From IMG/VR virus record IMGVR_UViG_3300028025_000858, positions 1 through 29,321 of that record: a stretch of 29,321 nt of DNA. The stretch is one strand, 5' to 3'. A program made the position numbers and the translations under genes. This DNA is from a virus. The number at the start of each line of letters is the position of its first letter. Position 1 is the first letter of the stretch. Below the pieces are notes generated by a model that made no database searches, was not told the DNA's origin, and worked only from the letters and a program-made list of their open reading frames with translations. Of this stretch, positions 22,427 through 28,527 are shown one piece after another.

Positions 22427-24406
22427 ATGGCAACGCCAGACATTACGGAAAATATACCGTTAAACGTTGGTAACCCTGGAACCTCTGGTTTCTGGAGCAA
22501 CAACGCTGAGGACTATGATGTTGCTGTCGGTGGCTTGCCATTCTTCTTAGCACCTACAGACCAGACTCCTTACCAAAGAGAGACTGCTCCATACCGCAAA
22601 GACCAATTCGACAATGGTTCTGAGCCAGGAGAACAATCACTGACTGGTTGGTGGATTCGTTCACAATCATCTTTCCATGTTGGCAATGGCATTAAATTCT
22701 ATGACCCATCAGCAGGTGAAGCAACTAAGTATCGCTTTGCTGATTCACAAGGCGTAGATGTTTGGACTAAAGGACAAGTAACGTTACTTAAGGATATGGA
22801 TAACAACCATGAGACCCTAGCAGCAGTTACTGGTACTGACCATCAACACCCAAATCAACACGTACGTTCTATTCAATACAATGGCACCAATGCTGTGTTG
22901 CTTCATGATGGATACGATGTAGATAAAATTGTTCCAGGTGCATCTCCTGTTCACTTTATTGACTATAACTCAGGCAGCGCTGAGGCTGTTTATGCTATCT
23001 GCGATGATGGTGTATATGCATACTGGGTAACTAATGCTGTGGCTGGTGGAGCCAATAAACTTCACATGTACAAAAAATTACTGACTGACAACACAACAAC
23101 TATTCCATCTCCAATGTTTACCGAAACTGGGCTTGTTATTGTTTATGCAGCCATGGAGTTTATCAAGGACCGTATTATCTTATGTGTAAACAATAAAGTT
23201 TATGAGTTAGCAACTACTGCTACTGCGCTTCCAAGCCCTGTATACACTAACCCTAATACTAATTACCACTACACATCTGTTGCTGCATCTGGTCCTGCTA
23301 TCTACACAGCGGGTCATTCAGGTATCTATTCAACAATCCAGAAGTACACACTAACTACTGCTGGTGCTATGCCTACCCTTACACAGGCTGTAGTTGCTGC
23401 AGAATTTCCTACTGGTGAAGTAGTTGAAAAACTATACTACTACCTAGGCTATATGATGATTGGTACATCTAAAGGTGTGCGTGTGGCTACAATCAATGAC
23501 CAAGATGGCTCTCTTGCCTATGGCCCGCTTGTTGTTGAAACATCTCAGCCAGTCTATGACTTTGCTGCTCGTGACCGTTTCGTATGGTGTGCATCAGGTA
23601 TTGGTGCTTTAGATGCTGGACTTATCCGTATCGACTTAGGCCAGAGCATTGAGGGTGAACCACTTCGCTTTGCCTATGCAAATGACTTACAGGTAACCCA
23701 ATCTGCAGAACACTATACAACAGGTGTTGCATTCATTGGCACTACTAATCGTCTTGCTTTCTGCACTGCATACAATACTACCGATGGTGCTATCTACACA
23801 GAGTCTGCAACAGTGCTACGTCCAACAGGATACGTGACCACTGGTGCTATCCGTTATGGAACACTTGAGCCAAAAAACTTTAAGTTAATCCGTGCTCGTG
23901 GTGACTTTACCCATGGCGCTATGGATATCTATGCTATTGATTCAAGCAACAATACATACACAATTATTACCTACAATTCTGCAGTAGGAACTCCTGAGGC
24001 TGCTACAACCAACCCAGAAGGTCCACAAGAGTATCTGTCATACAAGTTTACGCTCTCACGCAGCGCAACCAGTACCAGCCAAGGCCCTGTATTTAAGGGT
24101 TATCAAGCCAAGGCTCTACCTGCTACAGCACGTCAACGGGTGATTCAGTTCCCTGTATGGTGCTATGACGTAGAGACCGACAGATATAACGTAAAGACTG
24201 GATACGAAGGACGTGCGTGGGAGCGTATTCAATTACTTGAAGATGTAGAAAAACTAGGCGATATTGTGAACGTACAAGACTTTACCACTGGTGAGCGCGT
24301 ACAAGCACTGATTGAAAAAGTTAACTTCGTACGTAAGACTCCACCATCAGGTCAGTTTGATGGCTTCGGAGGACTTCTCCTCATCACAGTTAGGACTGTC
24401 TTATAA
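22427..24406 (+). CDS. Large beta-propeller-like tail protein (659 aa)
   Basis: The N-terminus (VGGLPFFLAPTDQTPYQRET, then GEQSLTGWWIRSQSSFHVGN) is of a type I recall from actinophage minor tail proteins. Residues ~180-460 show at least six repeated beta units with a small hydrophobic, Tyr/Asp/Gly pattern (for example AVYAICDDGVYAYWV, RIILCVNNKVYELAT, YMMIGTSKGVRVATI, RFVWCASGIGALDAG), which suggests a beta propeller. The C-terminal ~90 residues (GRAWERIQLLEDVEKLGDIV) form a mixed domain. In T7-like phages the nozzle gp12 also has a propeller, so this may be the nozzle or tail platform that carries the fibres. AAGGAG precedes the start. No catalytic triad is seen. Confidence 0.7.
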   Translation: MATPDITENIPLNVGNPGTSGFWSNNAEDYDVAVGGLPFFLAPTDQTPYQRETAPYRKDQFDNGSEPGEQSLTGWWIRSQSSFHVGNGIKFYDPSAGEATKYRFADSQGVDVWTKGQVTLLKDMDNNHETLAAVTGTDHQHPNQHVRSIQYNGTNAVLLHDGYDVDKIVPGASPVHFIDYNSGSAEAVYAICDDGVYAYWVTNAVAGGANKLHMYKKLLTDNTTTIPSPMFTETGLVIVYAAMEFIKDRIILCVNNKVYELATTATALPSPVYTNPNTNYHYTSVAASGPAIYTAGHSGIYSTIQKYTLTTAGAMPTLTQAVVAAEFPTGEVVEKLYYYLGYMMIGTSKGVRVATINDQDGSLAYGPLVVETSQPVYDFAARDRFVWCASGIGALDAGLIRIDLGQSIEGEPLRFAYANDLQVTQSAEHYTTGVAFIGTTNRLAFCTAYNTTDGAIYTESATVLRPTGYVTTGAIRYGTLEPKNFKLIRARGDFTHGAMDIYAIDSSNNTYTIITYNSAVGTPEAATTNPEGPQEYLSYKFTLSRSATSTSQGPVFKGYQAKALPATARQRVIQFPVWCYDVETDRYNVKTGYEGRAWERIQLLEDVEKLGDIVNVQDFTTGERVQALIEKVNFVRKTPPSGQFDGFGGLLLITVRTVL

Positions 24407-24606
24407 TGAGCGCAGTAGATTGGGCAGCATTAGTCCTGTCAGTCACAACAATTGCAGCAGCGTTTGCTGGTGGAGTTAGATGGCTAGTTAAACATTACCT
24501 TTATGAACTCAGACCCAATGGAGGTGGAAGTGTCAAAGACCAAGTTAACCGTCTCGAAAGTCGCGTTGATGATATCTATCGCATTCTCTGCGAGCGTACT
24601 GAGTAG
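24406..24606 (+). CDS. Single-span membrane protein of lysis cassette (66 aa)
   Basis: One hydrophobic helix (WAALVLSVTTIAAAFAGGVR, ~6-25) is followed by WLVKHYLYELRPNGGGSVKD and a heptad-like end VNRLESRVDDIYRILCERTE (~48-66). From memory this KHYL-EL-PNGG pattern is common in actinophage proteins next to endolysin genes. Topology fits a small holin-associated protein or an i-spanin-like protein with a coiled coil. It starts in TAATG with the tail gene. Its last 77 nt also encode the start of a lipoprotein in the +1 frame. Exact role is unknown. Confidence 0.7.
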   Translation: MSAVDWAALVLSVTTIAAAFAGGVRWLVKHYLYELRPNGGGSVKDQVNRLESRVDDIYRILCERTE

Positions 24607-24751
24607 TTGCGGATATCAAGGCTGGGTTAGATACCCTTGCCAAGAGTACGAAAACTGGCAAAAGCCAGAGTGTAACCCACCTCAATGTATCCCTACTGGT
24701 ACTTGTACCAAAGACATTCTGCCTGGAGTATTAGATGAGCCAAAGAAATAA
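24530..24751 (+). CDS. Lipoprotein, nested out of frame (73 aa, GTG start)
   Basis: I choose GTG 24530 over the ATGs at 24503 and 24518: GGAGGT at 24520-24525 lies 4 nt before it, and the product then has a textbook lipoprotein signal: basic SKTKLTVSK, hydrophobic VALMISIAFSASVL and the lipobox Leu-Ser-Ser-Cys at 24-27. The mature part is ~47 residues with four Cys (37, 48, 53, 59), Trp and Pro (RYPCQEYENWQKPEC, then NPPQC and GTCTKD). I recall this Cys/Pro motif in small lipoproteins of aquatic phages. Overlap with a membrane-protein gene imitates Rz/Rz1 spanin pairs, but an actinobacterial host would have no typical outer membrane. It could instead block superinfection. Confidence 0.75.
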   Translation: MSKTKLTVSKVALMISIAFSASVLSSCGYQGWVRYPCQEYENWQKPECNPPQCIPTGTCTKDILPGVLDEPKK

Positions 24752-25010
24752 ATTTACCCCCGAAGATTTACATGCTAGACTTATTGTAACTATCGGAATC
24801 ATACTAGCCATTGTGTTTGCTGGTTCCGTTTTTGGATTACTGTACGCTTTACTATTTATCACACAGCCATTAGGAGAGCAGGCCCCCAACGATGCTGCAT
24901 TTATTGACCTTGTTAGTACCCTCTGCGTGTTTCTTACTGGTTCTCTTGCTGGCGTACTTGCAGGAAACGGATTAAAGTCAAAACCAAAGGAAAAGAAAGA
25001 TGGAGAATAA
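24735..25010 (+). CDS. Two-span membrane protein, probable holin (91 aa)
   Basis: Two hydrophobic helices (LIVTIGIILAIVFAGSVFGL at ~16-35 extending to ~42, and LVSTLCVFLTGSLAGVLAGN at ~59-78) are joined by a short loop with LGEQAPNDAAF. A basic/acidic tail (KSKPKEKKDGE) follows. Small size, two helices, charged C-terminus and position directly before an endolysin gene fit a class II holin. A FTPEDLHARL start and the loop motif are familiar from actinophage membrane proteins. The start overlaps the lipoprotein gene by 17 nt; the stop overlaps the endolysin start (TAATG). Confidence 0.7.
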   Translation: MSQRNKFTPEDLHARLIVTIGIILAIVFAGSVFGLLYALLFITQPLGEQAPNDAAFIDLVSTLCVFLTGSLAGVLAGNGLKSKPKEKKDGE

Positions 25011-25510
25011 TGAAGAAAGTTGTAAAGAAAGCCACACCTGCCGCTATTGCTGTACTTCGACAAGCCACAGCATTGGCGCCATCTCGTATGAAAGCCAGCG
25101 ATGGTCTCCTTCCTTCCCAAGCGCATATCAAACAGAGTCCCAACTCTGACCACAACACAGGTCTAGCAGTTGATTTAACTCACGACCCTAAGAAGGGTAT
25201 CGACTGCGTTGATATCTTCGAAAAGGTCAAGGAAGATAAGCGGGTTGAATACTTGATTTTCCAGGGGAAGATTTGGTCAAAGGCTCGTGCTAAAGAGGGC
25301 AACCGTAAGTACACAGGTTCTAACCCTCACAACAAGCACCTACATATTTCCATCAAAGAGGACCAGGCAAACGATACTAGCCCATGGTTCTGGTGGCTCA
25401 ATCAACCTGGCATAGTTGCCCAGGTTACTGCTAAAGTAGTACCTGTGCCTGCTAAGAAGGCATACAAGACAGAAGTTTGCACCTGCTGTAAATTACACGG
25501 TGTAAAGTAA
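25010..25510 (+). CDS. Endolysin, M15-family zinc peptidase (166 aa)
   Basis: The zinc motif of M15 D,D/L,D-peptidases is present: SDHNTGLAVDLTH places His48 and Asp55 with the usual six-residue spacing, and HLHIS gives the third ligand, His112, with His110 next to it. Such enzymes cut peptide cross-links or stems of peptidoglycan and act as phage endolysins. The N-terminal part (AIAVLRQATALAPSRMKASD) is a short helix pair. The C-terminal ~50 residues contain PWFWWLNQPG, a Val/Ala/Pro linker and a CTCCKLHG cluster (Cys157, 159, 160, His163), possibly a small wall- or metal-binding tail. No signal peptide, so holin is needed. Lies between two holin candidates. Confidence 0.85.
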   Translation: MKKVVKKATPAAIAVLRQATALAPSRMKASDGLLPSQAHIKQSPNSDHNTGLAVDLTHDPKKGIDCVDIFEKVKEDKRVEYLIFQGKIWSKARAKEGNRKYTGSNPHNKHLHISIKEDQANDTSPWFWWLNQPGIVAQVTAKVVPVPAKKAYKTEVCTCCKLHGVK

Positions 25511-25525
25511 TCCTAGGAGGATACA

Positions 25526-25711
25526 ATGGAACAATTTAAGCAAGTAGCACTCTCATGGTTCCGCGCTGCAGCATCTGCTGCGGTAGCCCTTTACCTTGCT
25601 GGTGAGACAGACCTTAAGACTCTAGCAATGGCAGCGGCCGCAGGATTCGCTGGACCACTACTTAAGTGGCTAGACCCATCTGCAACCGAGTTTGGTCGAG
25701 GCTCTAAGTAG
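25526..25711 (+). CDS. Small holin-like membrane protein (61 aa)
   Basis: Two short Ala-rich hydrophobic stretches (FRAAASAAVALYLAGE, ~12-27, and TLAMAAAAGFAGPLLKWLD, ~32-50) are followed by PSATEFGRGSK. The Leu-Lys-Trp-Leu-(Asp/Asn)-Pro ... Phe-Gly-(Arg) ending is one I associate with small holins of actinophages. It lies 15 nt behind the endolysin gene and has a strong AGGAGG. Two holin-like proteins flanking one endolysin may be holin and antiholin. It is the last gene before the terminator of the late operon. Confidence 0.75.
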   Translation: MEQFKQVALSWFRAAASAAVALYLAGETDLKTLAMAAAAGFAGPLLKWLDPSATEFGRGSK

Positions 25712-25749
25712 GCTTTATAAGCCTCTAGAAGCCCCATAGAGACGAGATT

Positions 25750-25791
25750 ACCCCTCTCCTTAGTAGAAATACTAGGGACGAGGGGTTTTTT
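25750..25791 (+). terminator. Strong intrinsic terminator of the late operon
   Basis: A stem of ~16 bp runs from A25750 to A25765 and from T25770 to T25786, with a GAAA tetraloop (25766-25769), one G-T pair (25760/25775) and one bulged C (25779). T6 at 25786-25791 and another T5 at 25796-25800 follow. It lies ~40 nt after the 61-residue holin-like gene. A smaller perfect hairpin, AGGCTT-TAT-AAGCCT at 25710-25724, precedes it. Read on the minus strand, the stem is not followed by T, so it should stop plus-strand transcripts mainly. Confidence 0.92.
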
Positions 25792-25798
25792 CTTGTTT

Positions 25799-25975
25799 TT
25801 ATCCGCCCGTTGAGTAGAAACCCTTGGCATTGAACTTAACAGGGGCAGAGTTATAGACCCTACTCATAGGTTCATTACAGGTATCGCAATAAGGTATAAT
25901 CTCGTCATCTGTCATACCTCTGGTAACGATGACAACCTCTGAATCGTTTTCACACTTGTATTCATAACTAGCCAT
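25799..25975 (-). CDS. FmdB-like zinc-ribbon protein (58 aa)
   Basis: This short minus-strand gene is the only one opposed to the others. The translation starts MASYEYKCENDSEVVIVTRG and continues through DDEIIPYCDTCNEPMSRVYN to an end APVKFNAKGFYSTGG, the layout of FmdB-type putative regulatory zinc ribbons (Tyr-Glu-Tyr-(K)-Cys start, Cys-x2-Cys, then Lys-Phe-x2-x-Gly-Phe-Tyr). Only three Cys are present (8, 30, 33): Asp11 stands where the second Cys of the first knuckle normally is, so zinc binding may use Asp or be altered. GGAGGG lies 7 nt before the ATG, and an extended -10 box lies upstream. It sits between late and early operons, so a regulatory role is attractive but unproven. Confidence 0.8.
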   Translation of the reverse strand: MASYEYKCENDSEVVIVTRGMTDDEIIPYCDTCNEPMSRVYNSAPVKFNAKGFYSTGG

Positions 25976-26002
25976 TATTCAACCCTCCAAAGTCAGTAAC
26001 TT

Positions 26003-26011
26003 AGTGTACCA
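26003..26011 (-). promoter_or_regulatory. Extended -10 promoter of the FmdB-like gene
   Basis: Read on the minus strand, TGGTACACT fits the extended -10 pattern TG-n-TAnnnT. Transcription would begin near 25996, giving a ~21-nt leader that contains GGAGGG (25983-25988) before the start codon at 25975. I see no good -35 box, which extended -10 promoters often lack. Confidence 0.55.
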
Positions 26012-26102
26012 TAGAAGTGCGGGAAACCGTGGGGCGGAAACTTCAAATGACGGTGACGACATATGTCTGATTCCAACTCCCTGAACCACCATTAATTTTT
26101 AT

Positions 26103-26116
26103 GGGGGGTAGGGGGG
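26103..26116 (+). other. Two G6 runs in the promoter region
   Basis: GGGGGG-TA-GGGGGG stands out in an AT-leaning sequence, just behind an ATTAATTTTTAT stretch and before the inverted repeat. It codes for nothing convincing on either strand. G runs of this kind could form a quadruplex or be a protein site, or mark a replication start. Between 25976 and 26102 there is also a perfect palindrome GACATATGTC (26058-26067). Confidence 0.5.
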
Positions 26117-26117
26117 C

Positions 26118-26154
26118 GTTTCTTAAAATCTGGTTCAGACAGCATTTAAGAAAC
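26118..26154. promoter_or_regulatory. 10-bp inverted repeat, likely operator
   Basis: GTTTCTTAAA (26118-26127) is exactly mirrored by TTTAAGAAAC (26145-26154) with a 17-nt spacer. Inside the spacer TCTG (26129-26132) and CAGA (26136-26139) are mirrored too. The right arm ends 5 nt before the extended -10 box of the early operon, in the place of a -35 element, so a bound dimer could block or recruit RNA polymerase. A transcript hairpin is the other reading, but the predicted start lies downstream, which speaks against it. Confidence 0.6.
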
Positions 26155-26159
26155 CCGTG

Positions 26160-26168
26160 TGGTATCGT
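26160..26168 (+). promoter_or_regulatory. Extended -10 promoter of the early operon, leaderless
   Basis: TGGTATCGT fits TG-n-TAnnnT. The next likely start codon, ATG at 26175, begins seven bases after the last T of the box, where transcription would start. No Shine-Dalgarno precedes that ATG. Leaderless messages are common in actinobacteria, so promoter and gene support each other. A regular -35 box is not visible. Confidence 0.55.
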
Positions 26169-26174
26169 ATCCGT

Positions 26175-26342
26175 ATGACAAAATTTATAGACGAAACCGA
26201 GAACTACTTCATCATGGATGTAACACATCTTTGCTGTGATGAGGTCCAATTCAAATACGTATGCCGTGTTTGCCAAGAAACCATGGATTGTTACTACTGT
26301 GGATTCGACCCATATGGTCCTCATGGTTGTGATACACTATGA
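26175..26342 (+). CDS. Cys-rich mini-protein, probable zinc binder (55 aa)
   Basis: Seven Cys in 55 residues (20, 21, 30, 33, 39, 42, 52), including two Cys-x2-Cys pairs (VCRVCQ and CYYCG), suggest one or two zinc sites. The start at ATG 26175 is preferred over GTG 26157 because the promoter box at 26160-26168 overlaps the latter. No Shine-Dalgarno is seen, so the message is probably leaderless. The stop overlaps the nuclease start (ATGA). First gene of its operon; small zinc proteins in early phage operons often bind nucleic acid or host factors, which is inference here. Confidence 0.7.
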   Translation: MTKFIDETENYFIMDVTHLCCDEVQFKYVCRVCQETMDCYYCGFDPYGPHGCDTL

Positions 26343-27121
26343 CCATGAATCAATTACCTAAGCATATTTCCTATTCCAGTTTTACCACTTGGCAAGAGTG
26401 TGGCTGGAAGTACTATCTACAAAAGGTTGAAGGCGTACAGGAAGCACACGCAGTGTGGTTTACTGGTGGCTCAGCCGTTCACAAGGCTACCGAGAACTTT
26501 GACCTTGCAAATTATAATATTTACTCTGACATACCTTTGCGTTCTGAATACCTTGATACTGTCTGGAACGATGCTTGGTTTAACCAAGTAAAGCAAGACG
26601 AAGAAATTAATGGTGACATGAACACTTGGCAATACGCCAAGAAGGAAGATATGTCATGGTGGTATGGAGAGGGTCGTTGGATGCTAGAGAACTGGGCTAA
26701 GTTCCGTAGCAACGGCTGGAATATCTACGAAGACTTTGTTGAAAAAGAATACGAGATTGAAATTGACGATGCAACAGTCAAGATGGCAATTGACCGTGTG
26801 ATGGTGGACTTCGAGGGGAATCGGGTGCTCCTCGACATCAAGACTGGTGCGTCATCCCAGAGGCATCCTTTGCAACTCGCTGTCTATGCGTGGGCACTAG
26901 AGAAGCATGGGGTTACTGTCGATAAGGCAGGCTTCTGGGATGCACGTACTGGTTATGTTTCACTATGGAACCTAAACAATTTGCATTCAGAGCGAGTAGA
27001 AGATATGCTCAATACCTTCGACAAAGCACGCAAGGAAACAATCTTTCTACCGAATCTATCTAACTGTGGTCGTTGTGGAGTCACATCTTCCTGTAAGTTT
27101 GTCAATGGACACGCTAGTTAG
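26339..27121 (+). CDS. Cas4/RecB-like PD-(D/E)XK exonuclease with Fe-S cysteines (260 aa)
   Basis: The nuclease core is clear: ISYSSFTTWQECGWKYYL at the start, GSAVHKATE with His48, AIDRVMVD with Asp152, LLDIKTG with Asp166 and Lys168, and the QLAVYAWALEKHG helix (the Gln-Tyr motif). Cys21 together with Cys243, Cys246 and Cys252 (Cys ... Cys-x2-Cys-x5-Cys) is the 4Fe-4S arrangement of Cas4 and AddB. Such phage enzymes resect DNA ends for recombination or degrade host DNA. No CRISPR gene or array is near, so this is a phage recombination or replication nuclease. It is translationally coupled to the Cys-rich gene upstream. Confidence 0.88.
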   Translation: MTMNQLPKHISYSSFTTWQECGWKYYLQKVEGVQEAHAVWFTGGSAVHKATENFDLANYNIYSDIPLRSEYLDTVWNDAWFNQVKQDEEINGDMNTWQYAKKEDMSWWYGEGRWMLENWAKFRSNGWNIYEDFVEKEYEIEIDDATVKMAIDRVMVDFEGNRVLLDIKTGASSQRHPLQLAVYAWALEKHGVTVDKAGFWDARTGYVSLWNLNNLHSERVEDMLNTFDKARKETIFLPNLSNCGRCGVTSSCKFVNGHAS

Positions 27122-27218
27122 TGATATAGTCCCACTCATCACTTCACTCGATGATGCAATAGATGCATGGGACAACATAGGGTTCAAACTCGAACATAAA
27201 GAGGGGATAAACAAATGA
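27105..27218 (+). CDS. Tiny hypothetical protein (37 aa)
   Basis: A 37-residue frame (MDTLVSDIVPLITSLDDAID to the middle, ending KLEHKEGINK) starts inside the last codons of the nuclease gene and stops in an ATGA overlap with the following gene. That fit, as in other small genes here, is the main support. The product would be acidic and helical. The ribosome site is weak. If it is not translated, the gap 27122-27214 holds only an AGAGGGG ribosome site for the next gene. Confidence 0.45.
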   Translation: MDTLVSDIVPLITSLDDAIDAWDNIGFKLEHKEGINK

Positions 27219-27643
27219 CTGGTAATTTCCAAGTCAGTAGCAAACTCAACGATGGACGAATCTTCGTCGTTGCATCAGAGACCTACGCATCATTTTGCGA
27301 GGCTCTAGAACAAGCCGTAGGCATTGAGGAGTCACAAGAACTCCTTAAGGTCATGGCGCAATCACTAGCAGGTGCTCCACAGAGCGCATCACAGGCAGTG
27401 GAGAACATCCGTTCTGCATACCCTAATGCACAAGTGGACCATACTGCACATCCAACACAAACTGCAGGCAATACGCTAGGACCTGAGGCTAAGAAGTGTC
27501 ACCACGGTGTCATGACAAAGCGACAGGGACAGGGTGCTAAGGGACCATGGAAGGGCTATATGTGCCCATCTCCAAAGGGTACTCCTGACCAGTGTGAGCC
27601 AGTATTCATCCGACGCAATGATGCAGAATGGAATACATTCTAA
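27215..27643 (+). CDS. Hypothetical protein with C-terminal zinc-finger-like motif (142 aa)
   Basis: The N-terminal ~45 residues (VSSKLNDGRIFVVASETYAS) form a short alpha/beta part; ~50-92 are polar and probably linker. The C-terminus has Cys95-His-His97 (KKCHHGVMTKR), GPWKGYMCPSPKGTPDQCEP with Cys117 and Cys127, a zinc-binding layout. From memory, CxHG ... GPW-GY-CP-PKGTPDQC is a recurring element in actinophage early genes, unannotated. Placed between a recombination nuclease and a helicase-like ATPase, so single-strand DNA binding is a fair guess, nothing more. AGAGGGG precedes the start. Confidence 0.7.
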   Translation: MTGNFQVSSKLNDGRIFVVASETYASFCEALEQAVGIEESQELLKVMAQSLAGAPQSASQAVENIRSAYPNAQVDHTAHPTQTAGNTLGPEAKKCHHGVMTKRQGQGAKGPWKGYMCPSPKGTPDQCEPVFIRRNDAEWNTF

Positions 27644-27646
27644 ACA

Positions 27647-28438
27647 ATGAGAACACTTGCCCGCGCCGTAGGTAGCAAAGACATAGGTGGCGAACCGCTA
27701 CCAACAGTCTTTCGTACCTTTGAATTAAACAAAGTCGTGTTTCGGCGTGCCGAAATTTCGATGATTGCTGGTACACCTGGTGCTGGCAAGTCTTCCGTTG
27801 CTTTAGCAATTGCGTTACGAGCAAAGGTACCAACACTCTATGTTAGTGCTGATACCAATGCTCATACAATGGCCATGCGTTTGCTGGCTATGATAACTGG
27901 CAAGCCTCAATCTGATGTAGAACTTTTACTTGAGACAGAGGTAGCCACATCTAGAAAAGTAATCAACGAACATGCACAGCACATCTTTTGGTCTTTCGAT
28001 TCTAGTCCTACCCTAGATGACTTAGACCAAGAGGTTGCTGCGTTCGAAGAACTATGGGGATGCTCACCTACTCTTATCGTTATCGATAACCTTATGGATA
28101 TTGCTAACGATGGCGGAGAAGAGTTTGCAAATATGCGCTCTACTCTGAAAGAACTCAAGTACCTCGCAAGAGATACTAACGCTGCTGTTATAGTACTCCA
28201 TCATACCAAGGAGTCCTATGTAGGTACACCGTGCCAACCTCGCTCTGCTTTGCAGGGCATGGTTGCACAGTTACCTGCACTTATCTGTACAGTTGGCACT
28301 GATGCACCTGGCTTCATCGCCGTAGCACCAGTGAAGAACCGTTATGGTAAGGCAGACCCATCAGGCAACACTGCCTTTTGGTTGAACTTTAACCCCGAAT
28401 ACATGGATGTTTCTGACATCGCTGAGAGGTTAAAATGA
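27647..28438 (+). CDS. DnaB/RecA-like ATPase, probable replicative helicase core (263 aa)
   Basis: Walker A GTPGAGKSS lies at 42-50 and Walker B LIVIDN at 143-148 with Asp147. RHxSALQG-like PRSALQGMVAQLPAL and the late strand APVKNRYGKADPSGNTAFWL (Lys/Arg finger region) fit the C-terminal motor domain of DnaB-type helicases or RecA-like phage ATPases (RepA, AAA_25 group). The N-terminal DnaB domain is missing: the family core starts within ~25 residues of the Met, so this is a motor-only form. It would form a hexamer and move on DNA or load other proteins. Four bases follow the previous stop; no strong ribosome site. Confidence 0.83.
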   Translation: MRTLARAVGSKDIGGEPLPTVFRTFELNKVVFRRAEISMIAGTPGAGKSSVALAIALRAKVPTLYVSADTNAHTMAMRLLAMITGKPQSDVELLLETEVATSRKVINEHAQHIFWSFDSSPTLDDLDQEVAAFEELWGCSPTLIVIDNLMDIANDGGEEFANMRSTLKELKYLARDTNAAVIVLHHTKESYVGTPCQPRSALQGMVAQLPALICTVGTDAPGFIAVAPVKNRYGKADPSGNTAFWLNFNPEYMDVSDIAERLK

Positions 28439-28527
28439 GTTTCATCGACCCTATCGTACCCAATCCTGATTGGGGTAATCCGTTTCCAAACGTAGAACCC
28501 GAGGAATGGGAAGATGACGATGACTAA
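28435..28527 (+). CDS. Tiny acidic protein (30 aa)
   Basis: Starts in an ATGA overlap with the ATPase stop and overlaps the next start by ~14 nt. The product, MSFIDPIVPNPDWGNPFPNV followed by EPEEWEDDDD, is rich in Pro and ends in an acidic run. No family known. An acidic tail on a mini-protein could mimic DNA or bind the ATPase, but this is speculation. Overlaps at both ends support translation. Confidence 0.5.
   Translation: MSFIDPIVPNPDWGNPFPNVEPEEWEDDDD

Noticed and set aside
24503-24529. ATG starts at 24503 and 24518 for the lipoprotein
   Set aside because: Neither has a ribosome site, and they add an acidic stretch before the signal peptide; GTG 24530 has GGAGGT and gives a normal lipoprotein signal.
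26157-26174. GTG start at 26157 for the Cys-rich mini-protein
   Set aside because: It lies upstream of and within the predicted promoter box; no ribosome site.
26043-26324. 93-codon minus-strand frame across the early promoter
   Set aside because: It would cover the promoter, inverted repeat and first early gene, lacks a ribosome site, and its translation shows no family pattern.
26339-27121. CRISPR adaptation gene (cas4) with nearby array
   Set aside because: No Cas1/Cas2 and no regularly spaced repeats in the window; the neighbours are replication genes.
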